From Chryseobacterium mulctrae (GTDB lineage Bacteria > Bacteroidota > Bacteroidia > Flavobacteriales > Weeksellaceae), in NCBI RefSeq assembly GCF_006175945.1, contig NZ_VAJL01000001.1, positions 1 to 64,000 of the forward strand: 64,000 bases of DNA. The letters are read 5' to 3'. Numbering within the stretch: position 1 is the first letter of the stretch; each line of letters opens with the position of its first letter. The notes under the pieces are model-generated. The model was given only the letters and a program-made list of their open reading frames with translations. It had not been told where the DNA came from and did not search any database. Both the position numbers and the translations under genes were made by a program. Below, piece by piece: positions 1 through 10,100 of the stretch.

Positions 1-729
1 TCAGAAGAAATTATACGGACGATGGAATTTTTGGGAAGAATTTGTAGGTTATCCTATGATGATTTATTATCGAATCAGGGGAGAAAAATTCAAAAGATGT
101 TGGCAAAAAGAATTGACAAAGCCAAACAGAAAGCTGGCAAAATTGTTCTTACTGAAAAAATAAAAAATGAGTTTTTGATTCGGTACGAAAAGTTGGATAA
201 TTTTTTCAGTTTTCATTTCAAAGACATTGACGCATCCAGAAATCATAATTTTGAAGAGAAGATCCAATACTGTTTAGACCAATACAAAAAAGAATCTAAC
301 AACCTAATAAGTTCAAGTAATATGATGAAGTTGCAGGGGAATTTTCTCAACGGTGCTGAAGCTACCCTTCTTCTATATTTTGCTTTAGACAGCAAAACAA
401 AAAGAGAGATTCGGCTTTCCGATATTATGATCGGTGAAAACAGTTCTAAAATTTTCATTGCTTTCTTGAAAGTCAAAAAATTCATCGATGAAAATCACAA
501 TTTACTCGTAGATCAGAAATCTTCTTTCATCAGAATACACCGCTTTTTGAAGGACAATCATATTATTAATCCCGATTATCAAGATTCCACGATTATTGAG
601 GCAATGGAAAATGAATATAATACCAATTTTGATAAAGGAACATTTTCAAGAGCAGTCCTTGTGAAACCCAATGATTTTGAAGAGATTATCTATCAGGAAT
701 TATCTAAACTATTTAATATCAGCTATTAA
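1..729 (+). pseudogene. Frameshifted island gene of unknown function, 5' end outside window
   Basis: The product matches along its length the intact 244-aa product encoded on the minus strand at 23866-24600. Bases 2-85 encode the N-terminal part in one frame (QKKLYGRWNFWEEF) and the rest, from about base 97 (MLAKRIDKAK), is one frame away, so one base is missing around 84-90. The intact copy reads GENIQKM at this point. The protein is charged and mostly helical in appearance, with no motif I can assign. A position next to excisionase and primase remnants suggests an island-maintenance role, but that is inference. The frameshift may be real or a sequencing error. A perfect terminator hairpin follows. 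Confidence 0.7.
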
Positions 730-748
730 ACTTTACGCAATTGAGTAG

Positions 749-780
749 AATTGTATGATTAGTCTATCATACAATTTTGT
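749..780 (+). terminator. Intrinsic terminator after the first gene
   Basis: An 11-bp perfect stem (749-759 with 766-776) and a 6-base loop are followed by a short T-rich tract. It lies 20 bases past the stop codon at 727-729. Confidence 0.6.
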
Positions 781-799
781 CTGCAAAAAAACAATCGTT

Positions 800-1073
800 A
801 TGCAGACAACCAATCCATTCCAAACCATTCTTGATGAATTAGGGGAAGTAAAAGATACTCTATTCTCTCAAAAAAGAACCTGAAATCGAATTGAAAAGAA
901 GCTATACTCTATCAAAGAGTGTTCAGAAATTCTTAAACTCGATTATCAGACGGTTCGCTCACACATTTTAAAGGGAACATTAAAGCGGAACAAATCGGAC
1001 GATTCTATCGAATTAGCCATTTGATCTGATGAATGCTTTAAACGATGTCAAATCGCTAAAGTATAAAAGATAA
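800..1073 (+). pseudogene. Broken excisionase-type helix-turn-helix gene
   Basis: An ATG at 800 opens MQTTNPFQTILDEL. After a stop near 880 the frame continues with YSIKECSEILKLDYQTV, the helix-turn-helix pattern of Bacteroidota excisionase/MerR-like small proteins. It then shifts again to EQIGRFYRIS and once more to LMNALNDVKSLKYKR, ending at the TAA at 1071-1073. At least three disruptions are needed to read it through, so it is a decayed gene. An intact homologue would probably be about 90 aa and help control excision or replication of the island. The primase remnant directly downstream is the usual neighbour. Confidence 0.6.
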
Positions 1074-1104
1074 CGAACCCATTTGTTTATCCGAATCACT
1101 ATTG

Positions 1105-2348
1105 TTTAACCTTTCCGTATTTCCTGTACGGTATAAAATCCTTTAAAAATGAAGCGAAAAAATTCCTTATATAAGAGTAGGAACAACGTACTATAAAAAG
1201 ATTGAAAAACCATTAATTTCCGGAGATAAGATCTCGATATTAGTCCGCTGGAATCGTGAAACGATTATCAGCGACTATGGAAAAGTATACGTTTCAAAAG
1301 TTCCCAAGTATGATGGCTTCTGTTGCATTCCTTCCCATCTGCAATACCAGCAGATCATTCAAGGATTCTACAATGTCTACAATGAAATCCCTTACCAGCC
1401 TATTGAAGAGAATTTAGAAATCGATTCACTTCTAGAAAAAAATTCCATTTTCCTTGAAGTTTATGGAACATATTTTTGGAGAACAGTTGGAGCTGGGCTT
1501 AGACTATATCAAAATTTTGTTGCAATATCCCATACAAATGCTACCGATCCTTTGCTTGGTCAGCAAAGAAAGATCTACCGGAAAATCCACATTCATTAAA
1601 TGGCTTAAATCTATCTTCGGACTTAATATGACCTATATAAAAGGAGATTCCTTCAGCAGTCAGTTCAATTCGGATTGGACATCGATGTTGATTGTAGCCA
1701 TTGATGAAGTATTCTTCGAAAAAAAGGAAATTACGGAACGTTTAAAATATCTTTCCACGACTGACAAAGACAAAAAAGAAGCCAAGGGAAAAGACCGTGA
1801 AGAAGTAGAATTCTTTTGGAAAATTTATTCTCTGTTCAAATAATGAAGACAATTTCATTCAAATCGATGAAAATGAGATCCGATTCTGGATAATCAAAGT
1901 AAGATCAATCAAAAGCGAGAACACTGAATTTCTGCACAATCTCTACAAGGAGATTCCCTATTTCCTTCGTTACCTAATTCAAAGACCCTTCCACAGTCAT
2001 AAGGAGACAAGGATGTGGTTCACAGATTCACAGATCAGAACGAAGGCTCTTCAAAGATTGGTTTGGAAGAACAGCAATAAACTGGAATCCAAGATCATCG
2101 AACTTTTATATGAGTTTTTCGAAAGTAATGAAGACAGCAAAATCCATTGTATTCCTCAGGATATTTTCAATATGCTGGGTAAAAAATGTTCAAAAAACAG
2201 TTATTGGACAATCAATGATGTCAGGAAATTACTCAAAGAAATCTGGAAACTCGAGCCTGAAAAAAATTCATTAGCCTATATCAAATACGACCTAGATTAT
2301 GGTTTAAGTTTTTTCCAACAAAATAAAACAGGCGGTATTTTACAGTAG
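1105..2348 (+). pseudogene. Broken primase-helicase gene (SF3/DUF5906-like)
   Basis: Three frames together give one protein. Bases 1162-1445 (frame 1) include VRWNRETIISDYGKVYVSK. Bases 1454-1815 (frame 2) carry a Walker A-like SKERSTGKSTFIKWL and a Walker B-like LIVAIDEV. Bases 1818-2348 (frame 3) encode NNEDNFIQIDENEIRFW and run to the stop. Each junction is explained by one extra base, near 1450 and at the T run at 1812-1817. The motif order fits the ATPase of phage or plasmid primase-helicases used for replication of mobile elements. The 5' end is uncertain, because the region 1080-1160 is also disrupted. Confidence 0.65.
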
Positions 2349-2371
2349 AAAGGAATTTTATTCTTCAAAAA

Positions 2372-2590
2372 TTTGATGAAATGATGAATTAATAGATAAT
2401 GAAAATAAAATCAATTAGTTACAGCTCATCAAAAGCCTCATCAAATTTTAAACCCTTGATTTTTGATGAGAGACTGATGAGAATAATACTTCAAGTTTGA
2501 TGAGATGATGAGAGATTGATGAGAGTGTAAAATATTATCATTCAGCTAAATACAATGTTTTCTCATCAATTCATCAAAAATTAGTCAGAA
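2372..2590. repeat. Cluster of TTGATGAG-type direct and inverted repeats
   Basis: The noncoding gap between the primase-helicase remnant and the next gene contains at least eight copies of TGATGA or its complement TCATCA. They include TTTGATGAAATGATGAA (2372), CTCATCAAAAGCCTCATCAA (2426), TTTTGATGAGAGACTGATGA (2461) and TTTGATGAGATGATGAGAG (2497). Such iteron-like clusters beside replication genes can be origins or initiator-binding sites. That role is inferred only from the layout. Confidence 0.5.
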
Positions 2591-2659
2591 CCAAACCAAA
2601 CCGCTTGAACTGACAGAACACCTACTATTTATCACCAAAAAACAGTAAAAATTACAACA

Positions 2660-2758
2660 ATGAACTGCAAACAATTCAACAGCATATCGTTGGAAGAAGT
2701 CCTCCAAAATCTCGGACACCTTCCAACGAAACAAAATGAAAAAGAAGCTTGGTTGTAA
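2660..2758 (+). pseudogene. 5' fragment of a toprim/CHC2-type primase gene cut by IS21
   Basis: An ATG at 2660 opens MNCKQFNSISLEEVLQNLGH and continues to KEAW, the beginning I recall for toprim-domain primases on Bacteroidota mobile elements (a CHC2-like N-terminal segment). After 31 codons the IS21 element starts at 2754, and the frame ends two codons later at a TAA inside the IS. The remainder of the gene is not found next to either IS21 copy in this window. The break therefore involves a deletion or rearrangement as well as an insertion. Confidence 0.5.
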
Positions 2759-2889
2759 ATTCCAGTGATATTGACCACCCAATTTCAATTCAAAGTGACC
2801 AGGTAATTTCGGTTTAAATTGACCACCCTTAAATTTGATAAAAACTCTTGTTTTTCATGTGTCAATTAGTATTCAAATATAATAAATAA

Positions 2890-3627
2890 TTACTCCCTGT
2901 TAACTCCTCTCTTTTTTCTCATAGATTCCCCCTGGAGTTCCAGGCGGTGAGACTGATGTATAAGTCTGTCCAGAATAGCATCGGCAATGGTCTTTTCACC
3001 AATAATGTCATACCAGCCCTGCACCGGGATCTGCGATGTTACAATGATGGATCCGTTGTTGTGACGGTCTTCTATGATCTCCAGAAGGGTTATCCTGTTG
3101 GCACTGTCCAAAGCCTGAAGACCAAAATCATCAAGGATGATCACATCCTGTCTTTGTATTTTTGCAAGTTCGCGCAGGTATGACCCGTCTGCTTTTGCCA
3201 TTTTTAGTTTGGCAAACAGCTTGGAAGTATTAAAATAATTGACCTTGAAGCCTTCGATACAGGCCTGATAGCCCAATGCGGTTCCCAGGTAACTTTTACC
3301 CACGCCTGTACTTCCTGTGATCAGGATGTTTTCATTTTTTTCTACGAACTCACATCCTGCAAGACGCATTACCAGATTACGGTCGAGATTGCGGGTGTCA
3401 TCGAAGTTGATACTTTCAATACTGGACCTGTAATGGAACTTTGCATTTTTGATGCTTCGCTCTATGCGCCTGTTGTGCCTCTCATCCCATTCGGCATCGA
3501 TGAGCATCGATATAAACTGGTCGAGGGTATAATGGTCTGTCCTTCCGCTTTCAATAGCGGTCTTAAAGGCATTGTGCATGCCGTAAAGCTTCATTTGCTT
3601 CATTTTGCTCACTGTCGGTTCGTTCAT
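2890..3627 (-). CDS. istB: IS21 helper ATPase IstB, copy 1
   Basis: The 245-aa AAA+ protein assists the IstA transposase in choosing and remodelling target DNA. A Walker A motif, GSTGVGKSYLG, lies near residue 105 and a Walker B motif, VIILDDFG, near residue 160. The length is normal for IstB. Its ATG overlaps the istA stop as ATGA in this copy, which suggests translational coupling. The protein is identical to that of copy 2. It belongs to the transposon and has no host role. Confidence 0.95.
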   Translation of the reverse strand: MNEPTVSKMKQMKLYGMHNAFKTAIESGRTDHYTLDQFISMLIDAEWDERHNRRIERSIKNAKFHYRSSIESINFDDTRNLDRNLVMRLAGCEFVEKNENILITGSTGVGKSYLGTALGYQACIEGFKVNYFNTSKLFAKLKMAKADGSYLRELAKIQRQDVIILDDFGLQALDSANRITLLEIIEDRHNNGSIIVTSQIPVQGWYDIIGEKTIADAILDRLIHQSHRLELQGESMRKKRGVNRE

Positions 3628-5189
3628 AACTGTTGATATTTAATGATAATATTGTTTTCCTCTGATGTTGCCGTGATCAGGCAGTTCTGCTCCTTTTCTT
3701 CTTTTTCCGGATCGATCATCTGATCCAGATTGTTCTCCAATATCTTCTGTACGGTCTTAAAGCTGTAGATCTTAAAATCCAATGCCCGTTTACAAGCATT
3801 TATCAATCGCTCTCTTCCTACTTTCTTTTCGAAGTTCAGGATTCCCAGGCAGCTTTTGTAAGCTTGCTCGGGATGATTCCGACTGTCGATAATTTGGAGG
3901 ATATATTCTCCCACTGCAGTATCAATACTGTTTGCCCAATCGATAAAGCGGGCAGCACTCCATCCGGCCACGAACTGGTGGGTGCTGGCTAAATGTTCTG
4001 TAATGGTCGTGTAGACATAAGGCTTGTAATTGCGTCTGTGCATCGCGATCCTGTTGTATTTATAGTAGATCTCCACAGTGGAAGATGTGTATAGGATCTT
4101 GATCTTTTTCTTGATATACTGGTACGGAACACTGTAGTAGTTCTTATCCCGGCTCAACTGTACGTGCCCGTTCTGCATCACTGTTGCAAAGGATTGGTAC
4201 CTGATCTCAAAACGACGCTCAGGCAGTGGGCGCAGCTGCTGCTTCTCGTCCTCCAGGAACAGCTCGTAGCGGGAGTAAGGGCGTCCTGTGAGCTTGCGTT
4301 TGTTATGAGAGTCCAACAGATCCCAGATCTCACTATTTAGTTCATCCAGGCCGCAGGATCCCTGTTGAAGGTTGGCGTAGATCCTTCTGTACAGGATCTT
4401 TACCGCTCCCTCTACCAAGGATTTATCCCTCGGTTTGTAAGCCCTGGCAGGCAAGATGGTCGTTTCATAATGTTCGGCCAGATCGGCCAGGGTCTCATTG
4501 ATGGTGGGTTCAAAACGGCTGCTTTTGATCACTGCGGATTTTAAATTATCAGGAACGATCGCTGCCGGTGTGCCTTCAAAAAAGCGGATGGCATTTTCTA
4601 CAGAACGTACAAAATCTTCCTTCTGCTGGCTCATAGAGGCTTCAGCATACGTGTACTGGCTTGCTCCCAGAATAGCTACAAAAAACTGAACTTCTTTAAG
4701 CTCCCCGCTTTCCTTATCAATAATGGAGAGTGTTTTCCCTGCATAATCGACATACATCTTATCACCGGATTTGTGATTCATATGCATCACCGGGTTCACA
4801 CGCTTGCCCCATATCTTGTAATGATGCCGGAACTGTGAACTCTGAAAACCATCAGGATGCAGTGCAAGATATTGCTCCCACATATGATGGATAGTGATTC
4901 CTACCTTTTTGAGCTCACGTTCCATCTTTGGGAAAAAATCGTACAGGGACTGTAGTTTGGGGCTAATGGACTCCGCGGTGGTATTGGAAAACAAAAGTTC
5001 CAGCTCGGCATCTGTCTTGGCATTGATCGCATCAAGGTTTAAGCCCAGAATCTCATACAATGAGATGTATTTTTTAACGGTATTTCTGGAAAGGGATAAA
5101 TAGCTGCTTATAAATAACTTGCTCTTTCCAGTGCTGTAGAATTTTATGACTTTTCTAATTTTACTCATGTCTGTTATTTTATTTGCCAT
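3624..5189 (-). CDS. istA: IS21 transposase IstA, copy 1
   Basis: The 521-aa DDE transposase has an N-terminal helix-turn-helix (residues 15-45, SSYLSLSRNTVKKYI). The catalytic core has Asp in YVDYAGK, Asp in IVPDNLKSAV and Glu in KSLVEGAVKILY. The C-terminal end differs from copy 2 because one G is missing around base 3690: this copy ends in NNIIIKYQQL and overlaps istB by four bases, while the copy 2 product is five residues shorter and stops 12 bases before istB. The overlap arrangement is common in IS21, so this frame may be the original one. Confidence 0.95.
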   Translation of the reverse strand: MANKITDMSKIRKVIKFYSTGKSKLFISSYLSLSRNTVKKYISLYEILGLNLDAINAKTDAELELLFSNTTAESISPKLQSLYDFFPKMERELKKVGITIHHMWEQYLALHPDGFQSSQFRHHYKIWGKRVNPVMHMNHKSGDKMYVDYAGKTLSIIDKESGELKEVQFFVAILGASQYTYAEASMSQQKEDFVRSVENAIRFFEGTPAAIVPDNLKSAVIKSSRFEPTINETLADLAEHYETTILPARAYKPRDKSLVEGAVKILYRRIYANLQQGSCGLDELNSEIWDLLDSHNKRKLTGRPYSRYELFLEDEKQQLRPLPERRFEIRYQSFATVMQNGHVQLSRDKNYYSVPYQYIKKKIKILYTSSTVEIYYKYNRIAMHRRNYKPYVYTTITEHLASTHQFVAGWSAARFIDWANSIDTAVGEYILQIIDSRNHPEQAYKSCLGILNFEKKVGRERLINACKRALDFKIYSFKTVQKILENNLDQMIDPEKEEKEQNCLITATSEENNIIIKYQQL

Positions 5190-5387
5190 AATCCGCTTTT
5201 TTTAACGAATGTATGACGCTAACATCATGAAAAAATCAAGTCGTTTTTATCTCAAATATAACCCAGATAACAGGTGGTCATTTTGGACCGGAAAGTGGTG
5301 GTCACTTTGCTCCGAAATCAGTGGTCAATTTACTCCGAAATTAGGTGGTCAATTTGACCGTCTTTTCCATATAAAAAGACCAATAAA

Positions 5388-5702
5388 ATGAAATTCAATC
5401 AATTTTTGAAAATGAATGCGGTAGCTATTGCAGCTGTTATGTTTACAGGTGCTCTAATGTCTTTTAAAATCGCAGAAAAAAAGGCAGAACCAATGCAATA
5501 TTTTTATAACAGTAGTAGTGTCGCAACTGGAGCTTTCTCCCAAGTATCCAATTGGACAGAAGGAGTAGGTTCAGGATGTGTTACTACAGGGAATAAACCA
5601 TGTACAATCACAGTTCCTGATGGACAAGATTTAATTGATGTGATTGGGGGATTAACTAATAGTGAAATCCTTGATATTCATCCTCTTGAAAAACGACAAT
5701 AA
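5388..5702 (+). CDS. Small secreted protein, DUF6520-like
   Basis: The 104-aa product has an N-terminal signal peptide (MKFNQFLKMNAVAIAAVMFT, cleavage probably near residue 27-30) and a short mature part with two cysteines in GSGCVTTGNKPCTITV. This size, signal and Cys-pair layout recall the DUF6520 peptides often found beside SusC/SusD/TlpA-like operons in Chryseobacterium. It starts only 18 bases after the right end of IS21 copy 1, so its native promoter has probably been replaced or lost. The gene converges on the SusD gene, sharing a bidirectional terminator. The function of the family is unknown. Confidence 0.6.
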   Translation: MKFNQFLKMNAVAIAAVMFTGALMSFKIAEKKAEPMQYFYNSSSVATGAFSQVSNWTEGVGSGCVTTGNKPCTITVPDGQDLIDVIGGLTNSEILDIHPLEKRQ

Positions 5703-5728
5703 CAGTCCTTTCAATCAGTATTAAAAAG

Positions 5729-5765
5729 TAGGGTTGACAATAATTTGCCAACCCTATTATTTTTA
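5729..5765. terminator. Bidirectional intrinsic terminator
   Basis: An 8-bp stem (TAGGGTTG at 5729-5736 with CAACCCTA at 5749-5756) lies between two convergent genes. A T-rich tract follows on the plus side and an A-run precedes it. Confidence 0.65.
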
Positions 5766-7121
5766 TCTTGGATTCTGTGGCATTCCCGTAAGCGAAATAA
5801 TATCTTCGGGAATAGCTATTGCATATCGTGGATCATTGGGAGGTAAAGTGTAGGTTTGCCCGTTAACCGTTCTGGTAAGTGTAATATTTGCACCATCACG
5901 ATTGTATCTTTTTAGGTCTGACCATCTTAGTCCACGAATGAGAAGTTCTTTTCTTCTTTCCTTCAAAATAATAGTCAGAGCATCTAACTGTGAACTTGCT
6001 GTTATCGGAACATAAGTTCCTGTTTTCCATCTTTTGGAAAGCAAATTATTGAGATAACCCATACCTTCTTGGATTTTATTCAGTCTTACATTACACTCAG
6101 CTACCATCAAATAAAGTTCATCGGTTGCCACACTGACAATCGGTCCATTGACATTATTATAGTAGCCTTTGAATAGAACTTCATTAGCTGTATTTTTTCT
6201 GAAAAATACAGTTTTGCGCAAATCATTGTTATTATACATCTGGTAAATGTGGTCGGGAATCTTGGCAGGCATTAAGTGGGACTCATAGGTTATAGCTGTC
6301 CACAAAAGAATTTCTTTATTCATTTCCTCAATAGGAAAATCAGCATTGGAATTCAGAGTATTAAAATCCATCAGCTCATTATTGATGCTCAATGCTTGCT
6401 GAGTATTGTAAAGCGCATTATTATAATCTCCCATGAATAGATAGGTACGAGCCAATAAACCGTACACAGCGGCTCTTGATATACGCATCCCTGAAATCTG
6501 CTTAGGCAAGAGTAACGGTATTGCAGTCTGCAGATCACTGATGATTTGCTCATAGGTCTGCTTGACTGTTGAACGCACTGATGGAATATTCATATCGGGG
6601 TCAAGTCTTAGCGGAAGCCCCAAATCTGTTCCTGCAGTTTGAGGATTATAAACCTTACACCAGATCTGAGCAGCATCCAGATATCGGAAAGCACGTAATG
6701 CCAATGCCTGACCTCTGATGTTATCTGCCTGTTCTCCTGTAAAGTTTTTATCCTGCATATTGAACAGAACGGCATTACAAATATAGATGCTTCTGTAACA
6801 GGTAGACCAATCATTTCCTGATGAAATGGGATTCGCCACATTATCAGGCATCCACGTATGAAAACGTTTGGTCGCCTCAAAGCTCAAACCATTGTAATCC
6901 GCATCTGTAAGATAATAATCATCCGAACTTGTTTCTCCACTCGAAGCAAAGTCGACATTGAGGAAACCATAATTATTGAGAAGCATCTGGTTGTCTTCCA
7001 ATCTGTCCAGAGTCGCCAGTTTCAGGTCGGACTTTTCATCTAAAAAATCACTGCATCCAAACGAGATCAGAATTAATGATAATGATATTAAAAATATTTT
7101 AGTTTTTCTCATTTCTATCAA
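5763..7121 (-). CDS. SusD/RagB-family outer-membrane lipoprotein
   Basis: The 452-aa surface lipoprotein acts as the lid and substrate-binding partner of a SusC-type TonB-dependent transporter. The N-terminus has a lipoprotein signal with lipobox LISFGC (Cys23, followed by SDFLDE). TPR-like helical segments follow (NIRGQALALRAFRYLDAA, RAAVYGLLARTYLFMGDY), as does the C-terminal SusD signature region ILKERRKELLIRGLRWSDLKR. The start could be Met4 (MRKTKIF), which gives a more usual signal peptide. It lies 2 bp after the SusC gene, so the two are surely co-transcribed. The cargo (peptide, glycan or metal chelate) cannot be read from sequence. Confidence 0.93.
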   Translation of the reverse strand: MIEMRKTKIFLISLSLILISFGCSDFLDEKSDLKLATLDRLEDNQMLLNNYGFLNVDFASSGETSSDDYYLTDADYNGLSFEATKRFHTWMPDNVANPISSGNDWSTCYRSIYICNAVLFNMQDKNFTGEQADNIRGQALALRAFRYLDAAQIWCKVYNPQTAGTDLGLPLRLDPDMNIPSVRSTVKQTYEQIISDLQTAIPLLLPKQISGMRISRAAVYGLLARTYLFMGDYNNALYNTQQALSINNELMDFNTLNSNADFPIEEMNKEILLWTAITYESHLMPAKIPDHIYQMYNNNDLRKTVFFRKNTANEVLFKGYYNNVNGPIVSVATDELYLMVAECNVRLNKIQEGMGYLNNLLSKRWKTGTYVPITASSQLDALTIILKERRKELLIRGLRWSDLKRYNRDGANITLTRTVNGQTYTLPPNDPRYAIAIPEDIISLTGMPQNPR

Positions 7122-7123
7122 TT

Positions 7124-10100
7124 TTAAAATTTAGCTTTTAATCCTAAGGTGAAGGTCATAGGAGGTTTTAAGACATTGTTTCCCAAATTGAAATCAGGGT
7201 CGATTCCGCTTTTACTCTCTTGCCAAAGTATTCCGAGATTACTCACATTGGCATACATCTGAAGACTTTTAAGCGGTAAACCACGCCATTGCTTTTTACT
7301 GATCTCATATCCAAGATTGATGTACTGCAGACGGATATGGTCGCCTTTTTCAATCAGGGCAGCCGAACCTGCATAGAATGCATCCCTGTTGGAATTCGTC
7401 TGATAGAGATTGGAAGGAACATTGGTAAAGGCTTCATCACCTGGTTTCTGCCATCTCTGCTCGTAATCGCTGTGACCATTCCATTCCCTGAATAAACTGG
7501 TGTAGTTAATGGACGGTTTTCTGAAATAATAACCCAGCTTATAAGTAATTCCAACATCAAGGCTTAGTTGCTTGTAAGCAAACGTGTTCGTGAAAGAACC
7601 GTAAACAGTTGGTACTGCTGAACCGAAATACTTTAGGTCTTTGACATCGCCACCCATTATATTAGCGTAATCCTTACTGACCTCTCCATTCAGATAACCT
7701 CTTGGGTCACCTGTCTGAGGGTCAAGTCCTGCCCATTGATAACCGAACATCGAATACACAGGTAAGCCTTCAATTCCTGATATAGGAACAGAAGCAAGTA
7801 CGAAGTTCCTTGCCATAGTACTGCTCGGATAATACTTCGTCACTTTATCTTTGTAGGTACTGAAATTAAGTGTTGTAAGCCATCTGAATGATTTGTTGAT
7901 ATTGATGGTCTTGAGTTCCACATCAACACCTTTTCCTTCTATTCCTGCAACATTCCATACAAGACTGCTTAGTCCAATGGTGTAATCCAGTGGAACCTGT
8001 CCGAAAAGATTTTCTCCTTTTTTCTGGAAATACTCCACTGAACCTGAAATTCGGTTGTTTTTGGTTGCAAAATCCAATCCTGCATTGATCATTCTGACCG
8101 TTTCCCAACGAAGCTGGGGATTGTAGTAATTGTCAAATCTCGCCATCTGCTCCTGCGTGTATGTTGAAACACCGAGCAATGCCATTGTTGTTACAGCCAC
8201 CATTGCAGGATTGATATTCCCATTGAAACCATAAGAACCTCTCAATTTCAGATCAGGAAGCCAGCTCACAGAATAGAACTTTTCATTGCCTACATTCCAA
8301 GATAGACCTGCCGACCAGAAAGGATTCCATTGGTCATTGGTCTTCAGCCCGAACAAGTTGCTGGCATCACGACGGGCACTTCCCGATATGGTATATCGGT
8401 TATCAAATGTGTAGGCTGCATTGGCATAGACCGAAACAAAACGATTGGTTGATTCCCTCAAAGAATTCAGATTATCGATAAAAGCTGTACCTCCTGCAAT
8501 GATCGGGAATCTCTTGCTGAGGTCGACCGTTCCAAAGGAAAGGTTATTCGAGTCGTAGCCATAATAACGGTTATTGCTCGACTGTGAATTGGAATCTCTT
8601 ACCTCACTTCCCAAAATAGCTGAAACCTGATGGTTACCAAAACTTCTGTTAAAGTTGAGCTGTCCTCTGAAGTTGTTAATTAACAATTGCGAGTTGGTCT
8701 TATCTATTATTGCTCCTTTGGGTACATTGTAGGTCAGACTGCCATTGGAATTAATGACCGTGAACCTGTTTACATAATCTCTTACAAAGTAACTTCCTTC
8801 ATCATAAAGGGTATTGGAAAGTCCAGTAGTTCTTTGATACTGATATTTTATATCAACATCCAATCCTTTCAACAGTTTGTAATTCAATCCTGCGTTGAGA
8901 ATGATTTCCGAACTTCTGCTTTTAGCAGTATTGTGCTCCCAATCGGTAAGCGGATAATAATTCCAGTCCAGTAATTTTCCGTTTCCTAATGCTGATTTAT
9001 AACCCTGCTCATAAGATTTTGAAACTGCCAACGGATTTCCGAATGCATCTGCCATTTCCATATAGGGAACAGCGTTGGTTTTCATAATAATGCTTCCAAA
9101 AGCACTGCGTCCGCTTTGGGTCGCTGAATGAGTGAAAAAGATTCCTGTGTTCAAAGTAAGGTTCTTCAGTGGTTGCCAGGTATTGTGAAAACGAAGGTTC
9201 ACACGCTCGTATTTTTCACCAAGATTTCCCGTATTGTCATCATATCCCAAAGATGATGTCCAAGAAAATTGAGGAGCTCCGCCTGCCATACTTAGCGAAT
9301 ACTGTCTGTTCTCCAAAGGCTGATACATATACTTTTTGTATTGGTCACGGGAGTCAATCGTCTTTAGGCGTTCTATTTCGTTTCTTACATATTCGGATGA
9401 AAGCAGTCCTTTCTTTTCTTTATTCAAAAGGTCAACCACAGGAGATAATACAGGATGACTTGTGGAATTAATATCTGTATTGTAGAAATTCTTCTTGAAC
9501 ATTTCCTGTTCGACATCGATGTAGTCTGCACTTGACATTGTTTTCAGATAATTGAAATCAGGCTTTGGACTCGTCATTAAATAAGTATTGAAATTGACGG
9601 TCACAGGCTGGTTGTACTTTGCTGTTTTGGTTGTAATGACAATCACACCGTTAGCCGCCCTTGCTCCCCAGATACTCGATGCGGCGGCATCTTTAAGAAC
9701 GGTAATGCTTTCAACAATGTTGGGATCAATATTGCTGATGTCCCCGTCATAAGGAAAATTGTCTACTACAATCAAAGGCGATTTAGGTCCCTGAATGGTA
9801 CTTAGACCTCTGACCATAATTTGTGAGCCTCCTTGGGAAGTACCTTTATTAATAACAATTCCGTTGGCTGTCGCAGCTAAACGGTCAAGAATATTGGTGG
9901 AAACCTGTGTATTCAGGGCTGCATTACTCACCGATGAAAAAGAACCTGTGGAACGTTCTTTAGGGATTTTCTGATAACCTGTCGTGAGTACTACCTCATC
10001 TATTTGGGCTATCTTTTCGGATAGATTAATTTTTAATGGTTCTTTCAAAGGAAGCTCCAAAAAAATGACCTGCTCTTCATAGCCTTTACCGATAATAACA

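Larger units (their letters stand above)
2754..5369 (-). mobile_element. IS21-family element, copy 1 (2616 bp)
   Basis: Boundaries come from comparison with the second copy at 17792-20408. Identity begins at TGTAAATTCCAG (2754) and ends at GTCTTTTCCA (5369), giving the TG...CA ends usual for IS21. Both ends carry several copies of a TGGTCAATTTGACC-like motif, as expected for IstA-binding multiple terminal repeats. The two genes istA and istB lie on the minus strand. No target-site duplication is visible in the flanks (GCTTGGT and TATAAAA). It differs from copy 2 by one missing G near the end of istA. Confidence 0.9.

Noticed and set aside
2372..2590. CRISPR array
   Set aside because: The repeats are only 6-9 bases with irregular spacing, with no spacer structure and no cas genes in the window.
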